DNA of 64,000 nucleotides. Source: Candidatus Anstonella stagnisolia (lineage in GTDB: Archaea > Micrarchaeota > Micrarchaeia > Anstonellales > Anstonellaceae). Both the position numbers and the translations under genes were made by a program. Below, piece by piece: positions 30,022 through 38,236 of the stretch (position 1 is the stretch's first letter; each line of letters begins with the position of its first letter). Where the stretch lies: the NCBI GenBank assembly GCA_902384585.1, contig CABMCJ010000004.1, positions 1-64,000 of the forward strand, in the 5' to 3' direction. Under the pieces are notes generated by a model that was not told where the DNA came from, did no database searches, and saw nothing but the letters and a program-made list of their open reading frames with translations.

Positions 30022-30681
30022 TCACCCTATTATGCCCGCCATTTCAGAAAGTAGTTTTTTCGGGTCAGCAGATTTCACGTATGCCGAAGCAAGCAGCACC
30101 CCAGCAGCACCAAGCTCAATGGCTTTTTTAACGTCACTCGCATTTGAAATTCCAGCCCCGCAAAGAACCGGTATTTTTGCGACTTTTTGCACAGCCGCAA
30201 CGCTGTTTGTTACAACCTCGGGCTTTGCCTTTGAAACAGAAATCCCGCTTCCAATGAGCTCAGGCGGCTCAACCGCAATAAAATCAGGGGAAAAAGCCGC
30301 GACTTGTGCGCTCTCCGCATCATCCTTGCTGCACACAAGGGATTGCAAGCCCGCTCCCCTAAGCGCATCAATGGTTTTCTTTATGCTTTCGTGCGGCACC
30401 CTTTTTTCGGAGTGATTAATGAGGCTTCCAAGCACGTTTGCATCCTTGAGCGCCTTAGGCGTAATAGAACCAGTAAAAGCACCTGCATCAGTTGCATCGC
30501 AGTACTGTGCAAACACCTCGCACACTTTTGCGCACGCGCGCAAGTCAACCGCCTGCGGAGCAACAATTATCCTAACCCCGCTTGTAAGGGAAACCTCGCT
30601 TGCGATTTCGCAAAGCCTTATTGCAGCCTCCCCGGTGGATTCGCGGTATGCCTTCAAATTAAGCACGATTATAGGCTTCAT
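30022..30681 (-). CDS. tpiA: triosephosphate isomerase, archaeal type
   Basis: 219 residues from ATG 30681 (an in-frame GTG lies one codon earlier). It interconverts dihydroxyacetone phosphate and glyceraldehyde 3-phosphate. Visible signatures are LNLKAY near the N-terminus, INHSEKR (electrophilic His), VEPPELIGSG (catalytic Glu) and CGAGISNASD phosphate-binding loops. The length of about 220 residues is that of the compact archaeal enzyme rather than the roughly 250-residue bacterial one. The start lies close to an A/T-rich region shared with the divergent tRNA-Ser gene, with no ribosome site, so the mRNA is probably leaderless. Confidence 0.95.
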   Translation of the reverse strand: MKPIIVLNLKAYRESTGEAAIRLCEIASEVSLTSGVRIIVAPQAVDLRACAKVCEVFAQYCDATDAGAFTGSITPKALKDANVLGSLINHSEKRVPHESIKKTIDALRGAGLQSLVCSKDDAESAQVAAFSPDFIAVEPPELIGSGISVSKAKPEVVTNSVAAVQKVAKIPVLCGAGISNASDVKKAIELGAAGVLLASAYVKSADPKKLLSEMAGIIG

Positions 30682-30687
30682 CACATA

Positions 30688-30716
30688 ATATATGGATACT
30701 AATATTATTAAATGCT
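30688..30716. promoter_or_regulatory. shared A/T-rich promoter region, tpiA and tRNA-Ser
   Basis: Between tpiA and the tRNA-Ser gene lies ATATATGG...ACTAATATTATTAAATG. It offers a TATA-like element in each direction: TTTAATAATATT for tpiA and ATTATTAAATG about 25 bp before the tRNA. Confidence 0.4.
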
Positions 30717-30733
30717 GACTGGCAAACTTATAC

Positions 30734-30850
30734 GCCGAGGTGGCGGAATCCGGCTAACGCGCCAGACTCGAAATCCCACCCGCTACGGCGGGCAACTAAG
30801 ATATCTGGTTCCACTTCCGTGGAGTAGGAGTTCAAATCTCCTCCTCGGCG
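30734..30850 (+). tRNA. tRNA-Ser(CGA) with intron
   Basis: Acceptor arms GCCGAGG/CCTCGGC with discriminator G; anticodon stem CCAGA/TCTGG; loop CT-CGA-A; long variable arm CCAC-TTCC-GTGG as in class II tRNAs; T arm AGGAG-TTCAAAT-CTCCT. The serine identity fits anticodon CGA, the long variable arm and G73. About 30 bases after position 37 (approximately 30774-30803) interrupt the anticodon loop and contain their own stem CCCGC-TACG-GCGGG, as expected for a canonical archaeal intron removed by the splicing endonuclease. A T-run (CTTTTTTCT) follows directly as terminator. Confidence 0.9.
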
Positions 30851-30877
30851 CTTTTTTCTAAATAAAAGGCTCTTTCC

Positions 30878-31426
30878 TTATTTTTCCCTCATTTTCATGG
30901 AAAGCGCATGGTAAAGTGGCTCCACAAGCATTATTTTGTTTGTTTTTCCGACTTTCTCAAGCGCAACAATCCCCTTGTGCTCAAGCCGAAAGAGCGCGCG
31001 GTGCGCGCGCAGGCGCGTCATTCCCTCAAGGCGCCCAAGCTCGGACTGGTAGCAGTTTCCCCTGCTCTTCACAAGGTACTCTACAATTTTCCTGTCCTCA
31101 TTTGAAAGAAACCCAAGCAGCATGTCCGCAGTAATCCCTGATTCCGCTTCCTTTACCTCTATTTTTTCATAAAGGAGGTACACGATGAACGCGCCCACTA
31201 TTACCCCAAGTAGCGAAACAAGGAGCATGAACTCAAGGTGGTATTGCGCAACTATTTCAAGGGGGCCTATGGAATAACCCTGTGGCAATGCATACGTGAA
31301 AAGCAGAAGAAGGGTGAGGAATATGAACGCTGCAACCGCAAGCACGACGAGCGCAAGCCTGCGGTTCAGGGACATTCCCTTGAGCTTCCCAAGCGGATTT
31401 TCCTTGTTTCCAATTTTTGAAACCAT
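30878..31426 (-). CDS. membrane-anchored winged-helix transcription regulator-like protein
   Basis: 182 residues, ATG 31426 with GGTGA six bases upstream. Residues about 22-45 and 65-90 are hydrophobic membrane helices. The C-terminal 80 residues form a MarR/ArsR-like winged helix (NEDRKIVEYLVKSRGNCYQS, then MTRLRAHRALFRLEHKGIVA and a basic wing). This architecture is widespread in archaea, where such proteins are thought to couple membrane signals to transcription. It is divergent from the copper cluster with about 90 bp between starts, which contains a palindrome (separate entry), so it may regulate that cluster. That link is inference. Confidence 0.75.
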   Translation of the reverse strand: MVSKIGNKENPLGKLKGMSLNRRLALVVLAVAAFIFLTLLLLFTYALPQGYSIGPLEIVAQYHLEFMLLVSLLGVIVGAFIVYLLYEKIEVKEAESGITADMLLGFLSNEDRKIVEYLVKSRGNCYQSELGRLEGMTRLRAHRALFRLEHKGIVALEKVGKTNKIMLVEPLYHALSMKMREK

Positions 31427-31450
31427 TGTTTCACCAACCTATTAGTATTG

Positions 31451-31501
31451 TTTCATCCAAATGAAATTATAAAAATGTTTGCACCGCAGGAATTACGGTG
31501 C
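31451..31501 (+). promoter_or_regulatory. palindromic operator, TATA box and second inverted repeat ahead of the copper cluster
   Basis: A perfect inverted repeat TTTCAT-CCAA-ATGAAA (31451-31466) abuts the TATA-like ATTATAAAAA (31466-31475). A second inverted repeat GCACCG-N9-CGGTGC (31481-31501) lies at the expected transcription start, just before the GGTG ribosome site of the cupredoxin gene. A further half-site-like TTGTTTCACCAA lies nearby at the divergent start. Confidence 0.5.
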
Positions 31502-31513
31502 GAGGGTGTTAAA

Positions 31514-32173
31514 ATGGACATGGCAAAAACAGGAATGATTGTTGCAGTCGTTGTTGCACTGCTTTCCATAGCATTCATGGTGTCCCAGGCAGGCGGCTTT
31601 GGGAACGGAGCGGGCTTGGCAGGCAACATTCTTGGTTCAGCAGGATGCAATATCGCGGCAGGTGCAGCAAATGCTGGTGCGTCGGGTTCAGGTGCAGCTG
31701 GTGCGGGCAATGCACTTGCGGGCACAGGTAACAATGGCGCTGCGGGCGCAGGCACAGCGGGTGCAGGTTCTGGCAGCGGTTCAGGTGCGGCATTAGCGGG
31801 CGGAAGCTGCGGAGCAGGCGGCGGATGCGGATGCGGCGGCGGTGCTGCTGCGGCTGCAAGAAACCAGCCCTCAGGCCCGGCACAGCCGGCACAACTTAAC
31901 AATGGGGTGCAGGATGTGTATATAAAGGCGCTTCCAACAGGCTCATACGACAAGCCATCAGTGCAGGTAAAGGCAGGCGTTCCAGTGCGCTTCCATTTCA
32001 GCGCGGACAGGAATGCAGGCTGCGGCAAGCTCTTGCTCATAAATGAGTTTGGCGTGCGCCTCACATCTTACAGCGGCGAGGAATCAGTTGCGGAATTCAC
32101 CCCAACCTCTCCAGGCACATACCAATACCACTGCGGAATGTACATGTTTGTAGGGAAGCTCGTAGTAGTTTAG
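31514..32173 (+). CDS. membrane-anchored cupredoxin-like copper protein with Gly/Ala/Ser-rich linker
   Basis: 219 residues from ATG 31514, GAGGGTGTT upstream; the ORF-track start at 31448 lies inside the promoter. N-terminal membrane anchor or signal (residues about 6-25), then about 90 residues of G/A/S/N low-complexity with a cysteine-glycine knot (GGSCGAGGGCGCGGG). The C-terminal about 80 residues form a cupredoxin-like beta-barrel: KAGVPVRFHF, a Cys-containing GCGKLL segment and a final YQYHCGMYMFVGKLVV, giving Cys/His/Met ligands. It probably binds copper at the cell surface. First gene of the copper cluster, 12 bp before the HMA chaperone. Confidence 0.8.
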   Translation: MDMAKTGMIVAVVVALLSIAFMVSQAGGFGNGAGLAGNILGSAGCNIAAGAANAGASGSGAAGAGNALAGTGNNGAAGAGTAGAGSGSGSGAALAGGSCGAGGGCGCGGGAAAAARNQPSGPAQPAQLNNGVQDVYIKALPTGSYDKPSVQVKAGVPVRFHFSADRNAGCGKLLLINEFGVRLTSYSGEESVAEFTPTSPGTYQYHCGMYMFVGKLVVV

Positions 32174-32185
32174 AGGGGGGATAAA

Positions 32186-32383
32186 ATGGAAACAACACTT
32201 AAAACAAAAGGAATGCACTGCAAGAGCTGCGAAATGCTTGTTGCAGATTCCATAAGCGAAATCGCAGGCGCAAAGGTCCTTTCTGCGAATCACGCGAGCG
32301 GCGAAGTAAAAGTCCAGTACGAAAATGCGCAGGTGCTTGAGAAAATAAAGCAGGCAATACGCAAGGAAGGCTACAAGATTTAA
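32186..32383 (+). CDS. CopZ-like heavy-metal-associated (HMA) copper chaperone
   Basis: 65 residues, the normal size of a single HMA domain, with the metal-binding loop GMHCKSC near residue 9 and the typical C-terminal LEKIKQAIRKEGYKI helix-strand. It should carry Cu(I) in the cytoplasm and deliver it to the CopA ATPase two genes downstream. A GGGGGATAAA ribosome site precedes ATG 32186. Copper over other soft metals is inferred from the neighbours. Confidence 0.88.
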   Translation: METTLKTKGMHCKSCEMLVADSISEIAGAKVLSANHASGEVKVQYENAQVLEKIKQAIRKEGYKI

Positions 32384-32395
32384 TTGGGTGGTTGC

Positions 32396-33343
32396 ATGGC
32401 AAATGAGCACATTCTAAAAGTTCACGGGATGCATTGCGAATCCTGCGAACGGATAATTTCCCGCACGGTTGAGAAGCACGAGGGTGCAAAGGCGCTCTCT
32501 TTCGACCTCAAGGCAAACACAGTGAAAATACAGTGCGATGACGCCCAGCTTGCAAAAATAAAGGAGGAGCTTCTTTCAAAAGGCTACCAATTGCTTCTCC
32601 CAGGCGAAGAGGCAAAAGAGGGGTATGAGGCAGGCTCGTTTTCCCGCATTTTCTCTTTCCTCTCAAATTTCATAAGCGGCTCAAACGGGTTTGCGCACGA
32701 GAATGCAATGCTTTTCTATGCTGCGCTCACGCTCGTAGCAATCCTCATGCTTCAGGCTTTCCTTTACATATTCGCATTCAGGAACATCCCGAACTTCCTT
32801 AACATTTACGGAACATTGCTCTTCCTTGCTTCAATTTCAATTGTTGCAGTAATGTTCAGCTTTTTCCACGCGCGCGCATTCAAGGAGCGCACAAGCTGCA
32901 TGACCGGCATGATGACTGGCATGTCTATCGGCATGATGGGCGGTTTCCTCATAGGTGCATTTGCAGGTGCAACAAGCGGAATGTTTGTGGGCAGCCTTGT
33001 GGGGATGGCATTCGGCATGCTCCTCGGATTTGAGGCAGGAAGATGCTGTGGCGTGATGGGCGGGATGGAAGGATTGATGGGCGGCCTTATGGCAGGCACA
33101 ATGGGCGCAATGCTCTCAGTAATGATGCTCTCAGACCACCTTATGCTCTTTCTTTTCATCCTCACAGGCATTGCAATCGCAATACTTGCAGGATTGAGCT
33201 ACATGGCGTACAAGGAGTTTGGGAATTTGCAGAAAATGCCGGTATCCGCGCTCCAATTTGCGGTCTATTGCATTGCAATCGACCTTCTGGTGACAGCTAT
33301 ATTTGTGTTTGCTCCCAAATCCGGATTGGTGTGGGGTGGATAA
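32396..33343 (+). CDS. HMA domain fused to a Met/Gly-rich membrane domain
   Basis: 315 residues from ATG 32396 with GGGTGG upstream; the TTG at 32384 in the ORF track is too early. Residues 1-65 are an HMA domain (GMHCESC). After a short linker come about six membrane helices. The middle ones are strikingly rich in Met and Gly (CMTGMMTGMSIGMMGG, GMFVGSLVGMAFGMLLG, CCGVMGGMEGLMGGLMAG), resembling glycine zippers lined with thioether ligands. It lies between the chaperone and CopA. The layout suggests a copper-sensing or copper-conducting membrane protein; I do not recognise a characterised family for the membrane part. Confidence 0.7.
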   Translation: MANEHILKVHGMHCESCERIISRTVEKHEGAKALSFDLKANTVKIQCDDAQLAKIKEELLSKGYQLLLPGEEAKEGYEAGSFSRIFSFLSNFISGSNGFAHENAMLFYAALTLVAILMLQAFLYIFAFRNIPNFLNIYGTLLFLASISIVAVMFSFFHARAFKERTSCMTGMMTGMSIGMMGGFLIGAFAGATSGMFVGSLVGMAFGMLLGFEAGRCCGVMGGMEGLMGGLMAGTMGAMLSVMMLSDHLMLFLFILTGIAIAILAGLSYMAYKEFGNLQKMPVSALQFAVYCIAIDLLVTAIFVFAPKSGLVWGG

Positions 33344-35506
33344 ATGAAAAAAATCGAACTCTCAATAAACGGCATGCACTGCGCATCCTGCGCAGTTCTC
33401 CTCACGCGTGCGCTCTCCAAAAGCACGGGCGTGAAAAATGCAAACGTGAACTACGCAGCAGGAAAAGCACTTGTTGAGTTTGACGAGCGTGCAACAAACG
33501 AGCAAAATTTCATTGAAGTGGTAAAATCAAAAGGATATTCCGCAAGCATAGGAGTTGACCGCGAGCGCGAAAAAGAAATGCGCGAAAACGAGATAAAAGA
33601 GCTTAAAAAACTCCTCATAATAGGCTCAATCCTCTCAATCCCTGCGCTCATAATGGGAATGTTTATGATGGATTTCCCGTACCGGATGCTTGCGCTCTTC
33701 ATTCTTGCAACCCCTGTGCAGTTTTACGTTGGAAGGAACTTTTACCTTGGGGCATGGAGTGCGCTCCAGAACAAGAGCGCAAACATGGATACCCTTATCG
33801 CAGTCGGCACGTCTGCCGCATATTTCTTTAGCGTAGCAGCGCTTCTTGGCTTTGCCCAGGAACAATACTTTGAAACAGCTGCAACGCTCATCACGCTCGT
33901 AGTACTCGGAAAATACCTTGAGGCAGTTGCAAAAGGAAGGACTTCGGAGGCAATAAGAAAACTTATGGACCTCTCCCCCAAATATGCAACAATAGTGAGA
34001 AAGGGAAAAGAGGAGAAAGTTCCTGTTTCCGATGTGAAAGCCGGTGACATAATACTTGTAAAACCCGGCGAGAGCATTCCGGTGGACGGAATAGTTCTTA
34101 GCGGCGATTCCTCAGTGGATGAGAGCATGATAAGTGGTGAAAGCATTCCAGTAGAGAAAAAGAAAGGCTCGCACGTGGTAGGCGGCTCGCTGAACAAGCA
34201 CGGCTCCTTCACTTTCAAGGCAACAAAAGTCGGGGCGGACACAGTGCTTGCGAAAATAGTAAAGCTTGTGGAAGAGGCGCAGGGCAGCCGCGCAAGCATA
34301 CAGCGCTTTGCGGACGAGATAAGTGCTGTTTTTGTCCCAATAGTAATTGGAGTGGCGATAGTGTCCTTTGCAACATGGTTCTTCCTGCTGCACCAATCCC
34401 TTTCTTTTGCCCTTATAATCGCGGTTTCAGTGCTCGTAATCGCATGCCCGTGCGCTCTTGGGCTTGCAACCCCTACCGCAATAATGGTGGGCACTGGAAT
34501 AGGTGCGCAAAAAGGCATTCTCATAAAAAATGCCGAGAGCCTTGAACTCATGCACAAAATAAAGGCAATAATATTTGACAAGACTGGCACAATTACGCAG
34601 GGAAAGCCAAAAGTAACTGACTTTATTTCACTTCTTGGTGAAAAGCGCGAGAAACTCCTCCTCTCGCTCGCATATACAATTGAGAAAAGTTCAGAGCACC
34701 CCCTTGCGGACGCAATAGTGGATTATGCAAAGGAGAAAAAGGCGCAGGCAATGAAGGCAACCGGCTTTAAGGCAATTCCTGGGCATGGTGTGGGTGCCAA
34801 GATTGGTTCCTCGCACGTTTATGTCGGAAAACCCGACAGCAAACTAAAAGACAAAAATGCGCTCTCGCTTGTTTCCAAATTGCAGCATGAGGGCAAAACA
34901 GTAGTTGTGCTGTGCATAAACAACAAGGCAAGCGCAATAATTGCAATCGCGGACACCATGCGCCCCACTAGCATTGCCGCAATAAGCGAACTGAAAAAGC
35001 TCGGCATCACCCCCTGGATGATAACTGGCGATAATGAGCGCACGGCAAATGCAATCGCAAAACTCGCAGGCATAGAAAACGTATTTTCCGAAGTGCTTCC
35101 TCAGGACAAGGCAAAATACGTGAAACAATTGCAGGAAAAGGGCATAAAGGTAGCAATGGTGGGCGACGGTATAAACGACGCGCCCGCGCTTGCGCAGGCG
35201 GACATTGGAATAGCAATGGGTTCAGGCACCGACGTTGCAATGGAAACAGGCTCCGTAGTGCTTATGAAAAGCGACCCAATGGACGTTCCCCGCTCAATAC
35301 GCCTTGGCAGGGCAACCATAAACAAGATAAGGCAGAACATGTTCTGGGCGCTTGTGTACAATGTAGTGGGCATCCCAATAGCTGCAGGGGTATTCTACTA
35401 CTCAAGCGGATTGCTTCTCTCGCCCATACTTGCGGGAGGCGCAATGGCGCTCTCAAGCGTGTCCGTGGTAACAAACGCGCTCACACTTCGCTGGGCAAAA
35501 CTGTAA
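33344..35506 (+). CDS. copA: copper-exporting P1B-type ATPase
   Basis: 720 residues. N-terminal HMA domain with GMHCASC (about residue 10), transmembrane helices, the actuator loop SGESIPVEK, the Cu(I) site CPC in [14 protein letters not shown], the phosphorylation motif [11 protein letters not shown], the HP-containing SSEHPLA, and the hinge [16 protein letters not shown]. The CPC plus downstream [12 protein letters not shown] helix mark a Cu(I)/Ag(I) exporter. It starts directly after the previous stop (TAAATG) with GGGTGG inside the upstream gene, so it is the last gene of the copper operon. Confidence 0.97.
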   Translation: MKKIELSINGMHCASCAVLLTRALSKSTGVKNANVNYAAGKALVEFDERATNEQNFIEVVKSKGYSASIGVDREREKEMRENEIKELKKLLIIGSILSIPALIMGMFMMDFPYRMLALFILATPVQFYVGRNFYLGAWSALQNKSANMDTLIAVGTSAAYFFSVAALLGFAQEQYFETAATLITLVVLGKYLEAVAKGRTSEAIRKLMDLSPKYATIVRKGKEEKVPVSDVKAGDIILVKPGESIPVDGIVLSGDSSVDESMISGESIPVEKKKGSHVVGGSLNKHGSFTFKATKVGADTVLAKIVKLVEEAQGSRASIQRFADEISAVFVPIVIGVAIVSFATWFFLLHQSLSFALIIAVSVLVIACPCALGLATPTAIMVGTGIGAQKGILIKNAESLELMHKIKAIIFDKTGTITQGKPKVTDFISLLGEKREKLLLSLAYTIEKSSEHPLADAIVDYAKEKKAQAMKATGFKAIPGHGVGAKIGSSHVYVGKPDSKLKDKNALSLVSKLQHEGKTVVVLCINNKASAIIAIADTMRPTSIAAISELKKLGITPWMITGDNERTANAIAKLAGIENVFSEVLPQDKAKYVKQLQEKGIKVAMVGDGINDAPALAQADIGIAMGSGTDVAMETGSVVLMKSDPMDVPRSIRLGRATINKIRQNMFWALVYNVVGIPIAAGVFYYSSGLLLSPILAGGAMALSSVSVVTNALTLRWAKL

Positions 35507-35515
35507 AACAAGAGC

Positions 35516-35677
35516 TCAAGCCATATTCTCTGCAAGCTCTTTTTTCAGCTTTGCAAGCTCCTCGTGCAGCTGCGCGTGTTTCTTGAGAGGGTCCCTTCTC
35601 ACAATTGGCTCAAGCTCATCTATGCGCGCCTTTATGTTTGCCCTTTTCCTTGTAAGGTCCTTTTTGCTCATTCCCAT
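35516..35677 (-). CDS. small coiled-coil protein of 53 residues
   Basis: Too short for the ORF track. ATG 35677 with GGAGATGA seven bases upstream, overlapping the end of the rhodanese gene; a second in-frame ATG lies two codons later. The protein is highly charged and helical (MGMSKKDLTRKRANIKARID, ending HEELAKLKKELAENMA), consistent with a two-helix coiled coil. It ends 9 bp from the convergent copA stop. The good ribosome site and 4-bp spacing to the rhodanese support a real gene; function unknown. Confidence 0.65.
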   Translation of the reverse strand: MGMSKKDLTRKRANIKARIDELEPIVRRDPLKKHAQLHEELAKLKKELAENMA

Positions 35678-35681
35678 TTTC

Positions 35682-35978
35682 TCATCTCCTGCTTTTCTCT
35701 CTTATAAGCGCACTCATTCCGCCAGTTACATTGCAAGCATCAAGTCCCGCAGAGGAGAGAAATCCACACGCAGCTGCGCTCCTTCCTCCGCTATGGCATA
35801 TTATTGCAAGGGGCTTTTTAGGCAATTCCCCCATCCGTGCTTCCAATTCATCAAGGGGAATGTGCACCGCTTCCTCTTCGTGCCCCTCTTCCCATTCATC
35901 TTGCGTTCTCACGTCAACTAGCAAAAATTCGTGCTTTCTCTTGAGATATTCCGCTGCCGAAACCGCTTTTATTGCCAT
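35682..35978 (-). CDS. rhodanese-like sulfurtransferase domain protein
   Basis: 98 residues from ATG 35978; the ORF track extends upstream to 36017 without support. It is a single rhodanese domain of standard length: LLVDVRTQDEWEEGH substrate-proximal motif, VHIPLDEL, and the active-site loop ICHSGGRSAAAC with catalytic Cys near residue 62. It probably transfers sulfane sulfur or acts in sulfur/redox handling in the cytoplasm. It is followed at 4 bp by the small coiled-coil gene. The physiological acceptor cannot be told. Confidence 0.88.
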   Translation of the reverse strand: MAIKAVSAAEYLKRKHEFLLVDVRTQDEWEEGHEEEAVHIPLDELEARMGELPKKPLAIICHSGGRSAAACGFLSSAGLDACNVTGGMSALIREKSRR

Positions 35979-36037
35979 TATGCATACTTCCTGCCTTATA
36001 TTTTTAAAATGGAGCAACCAAATTAACAGACTTTAAT

Positions 36038-36109
36038 GCCCCTGTAGCTCAGAGGTAGAGCGCCTGTCTCGTAAACAGGAGGTCGTGGGTCCAATTCCCA
36101 TCGGGGGCT
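36038..36109 (+). tRNA. tRNA-Thr(CGT)
   Basis: Acceptor arms GCCCCTG/CGGGGGC (one G-T pair), D arm TAGCTCAGAGGTAGAGC, anticodon stem CCTGT/ACAGG with loop CT-CGT-AA, T arm GTGGG-TCCAATT-CCCAT, discriminator T. Anticodon CGT reads threonine codon ACG. No intron. Confidence 0.93.
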
Positions 36110-36132
36110 TAATCCCATCAGGGCTTTTCTTC

Positions 36133-37662
36133 TTACCTTTTGCTGGCAACCAGCATCCTATTCATGCTGTCTAATGTTGCAACAGGGACGCGCTTTCGGA
36201 ATGCCTCTTGCCATCTAATATTGGGCTTCTCAGTTTTTATATCAGGATAAAGCACCTTGTCTGATACCAGCTCCGCACCGTCCCTTAACACATTTGGCAT
36301 TATCCTGATTACTTCCTTGCCTCTCCGCAGGTCATTTGTCACAACTTCCCTAAACATGTTCATTATCTCAATTCCATTTGGCACCAGTATGCTTCTTATG
36401 CAAAGCGCATATTCAGGATCAGTAAGCGCAGCCTTGAACTCCGCATTAATGATCCCCCAAATGGGGCTCCGCCCTGTATTTAACTCATACCCCCAAAGCA
36501 GCGTATCTCTCCCAAATATATCAACGTTTATCTTTGTTGCAGGTTCAGGCGCGCCTCTTTGCGATGCATCGCTTGCCCTGGCAAATACCGTTCCAACCGG
36601 AAGCCCGCCAACTGCATTTCCAAAGCATCCCGCCCCATCCGCCCTTATGACGTCTTCAAATGTGACATTTTCAACCTTGAATGGGATTCTCCTCTTCTCT
36701 GCAATTTTTTGCAGCATTCTTACCGTAGTCCCGTTCAGCCTTCCTGTTTCAAGCGGCGGGCAAATTATGCGCCCGTTTTTTATTATCACGAATGTGTCGC
36801 TGGTGCCCTCTTTTACGTATTCCTCCTTATTTATCACACCATGGCGCTCAACATAACTATCATTGATTAAAATAGTCTCCGCTACATTTGGCATGTTGCT
36901 TGTCATTGCCCTAAATCTTCCCCAGTGCATGTATCCCGCAGAAGCCTTTGCCCTGCTTTCAGGGCTTGGAGACGCCGTTTCCCCAGTAAAACATGCAAAC
37001 ACGTTTACTCCAGATTCCCCCATTTTTCTCTCATCAAAATACAAGCCCATCGGTATGAGCTGGTTTGTTGTCTGCACATAATGGTCTTTTCCAATTCCCA
37101 CTGTCGTATCAAGTATTGCATAAGTGCCCAGCCTGCTATAAACTATGGACGCGGGGTTTCCATTTGGCAAAACCGGCCAAACTTCGGCATAGCCTGCCAC
37201 AAGCGGCATCAATGCCATGACGTATACCATTTGCGCGGGCGAATGGTCATAATGCACCCCAAGCGCAATTGCCCCATCTTCCTGTCTTTTCGCATTGTCT
37301 GCCGGATGCGGTATGCAAAGTCCTGGTACTATCTTCAATCCGTCAAATACTGTCTTTCCCCCATATTTCGCTGTTTCAGAAGCTATGCCTATCTTCGCAT
37401 GTTTGTTTAGGGAAAGGGTGAACGTAAAAGGAACCATCGCAGTCTCAGGATACATTCCGAATCTTTCCTCGCCAACATTGACTGCGCATATAATATTGGC
37501 CATGTTTCTTGCTTCTGCCAAATCATTTTTAGTAGTCTTTGCATCAGGGTCATTTATTTTCATCTGTAAATTCAATTCGTGGGCAACCCTACCTTCACTT
37601 GTTCTAAACAGCATGCCATCGCGCACGCCTTCAATAAGAGGAATCCTATCTGACAATGCCAT
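36133..37662 (-). CDS. PLP-dependent class IV (branched-chain-type) aminotransferase homologue with long N-terminal extension
   Basis: 509 residues from ATG 37662, GGTGGGTG upstream. The C-terminal half follows the IlvE/class IV fold: RAKASAGYMHWGRFRA with the presumed PLP Lys (about residue 239), then YVKEGTSDTFVIIKNGRI, CPPLETGRLNGTTVRMLQKI, and DVIRADGAGCFGNAVGGLPV. These correspond in order to IlvE KAGGNYL, EGAGENLF, TPPF..LPGITR and ADEVFMSGTAAEITPV. The N-terminal about 220 residues are longer than usual and less recognisable. Normal BCATs are about 300 residues. Substrate unknown; as the local lysine cluster lacks LysN, it might act on 2-oxoadipate (inference). Confidence 0.75.
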   Translation of the reverse strand: MALSDRIPLIEGVRDGMLFRTSEGRVAHELNLQMKINDPDAKTTKNDLAEARNMANIICAVNVGEERFGMYPETAMVPFTFTLSLNKHAKIGIASETAKYGGKTVFDGLKIVPGLCIPHPADNAKRQEDGAIALGVHYDHSPAQMVYVMALMPLVAGYAEVWPVLPNGNPASIVYSRLGTYAILDTTVGIGKDHYVQTTNQLIPMGLYFDERKMGESGVNVFACFTGETASPSPESRAKASAGYMHWGRFRAMTSNMPNVAETILINDSYVERHGVINKEEYVKEGTSDTFVIIKNGRIICPPLETGRLNGTTVRMLQKIAEKRRIPFKVENVTFEDVIRADGAGCFGNAVGGLPVGTVFARASDASQRGAPEPATKINVDIFGRDTLLWGYELNTGRSPIWGIINAEFKAALTDPEYALCIRSILVPNGIEIMNMFREVVTNDLRRGKEVIRIMPNVLRDGAELVSDKVLYPDIKTEKPNIRWQEAFRKRVPVATLDSMNRMLVASKR

Positions 37663-37689
37663 TGCACCCACCCGCGCCTAATTGGGTGG

Positions 37690-37800
37690 CAAATATTTTA
37701 ATACTAGGTAAAAACATCAGGCGATTGACGTGCTTTTATGTTATTTTCAACAACGTGGCAATAGAATTAAATAGATGTATTATTCTAATTATTGTGATAT
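37690..37800. promoter_or_regulatory. divergent promoter region
   Basis: About 140 bp between the class IV aminotransferase and the 37802 gene. TATTTTAATACT near 37694 could serve the aminotransferase and AATTAAATAGATG near 37765 the rightward gene. No further repeats seen. Confidence 0.3.
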
Positions 37801-37801
37801 T

Positions 37802-38236
37802 ATGTTTAGTCCACAGGCTGAAAATTTCTCAGCGCCAGCGCTCACTGTCTTTTTGGCAGCGAAAGCATTAACCACGGCAAAGGCAAGGCAGCAGGCATTC
37901 TCATTCCGCATAAACCTCTTCAAGGAGCAGATTAGTGCGGCAAAGCTCGCAACAACGCGCCTTCTTGACAAGAAAGAGCCAAAGGCGATAAAAGAAGAGG
38001 AAAGCCTTGCATCCACTATATACTATGCAGGAAAAGCGCCTCTCGCGTTTGCAGTCCTGAGAAATGCGCACCTTCTAAGCGGCTATGCAGAATATCTTCT
38101 TGTTCAAACTCTCCTTGAAAACAACCGTTCAAAAGCAGCGCAATTTTTGCTTAAAAGCGGCATCCTTTCAGACCGGGCAAGCATAATTGCAGTAAAAGCC
38201 AGCATTATGCAAGAAAATTCTATTTCTTCTCCTTGA
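37802..38236 (+). CDS. hypothetical all-helical protein
   Basis: 144 residues from ATG 37802, with A/T-rich sequence upstream at TATA distance; the ORF-track start nine codons earlier lies in the promoter. Not recognised. It is Ala/Leu/Lys-rich and predicted helical throughout: FLAAKALTTAKARQQAFSFR, then LASTIYYAGKAPLAFAVLRN and a C-terminal AAQFLLKSGILSDRASIIA helix. No signal peptide, cysteine cluster or catalytic motif. Its 3' end overlaps the convergent ACT-domain gene by 17 bp. Confidence 0.55.
   Translation: MFSPQAENFSAPALTVFLAAKALTTAKARQQAFSFRINLFKEQISAAKLATTRLLDKKEPKAIKEEESLASTIYYAGKAPLAFAVLRNAHLLSGYAEYLLVQTLLENNRSKAAQFLLKSGILSDRASIIAVKASIMQENSISSP

Noticed and set aside
33742-34590. 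282-residue minus-strand ORF opposite copA
   Set aside because: Mirror of the conserved CopA frame; no promoter, ribosome site or domain.
36257-37410. Plus-strand ORFs of 103-199 residues opposite the class IV aminotransferase
   Set aside because: The minus-strand frame carries clear aminotransferase motifs; these have none.
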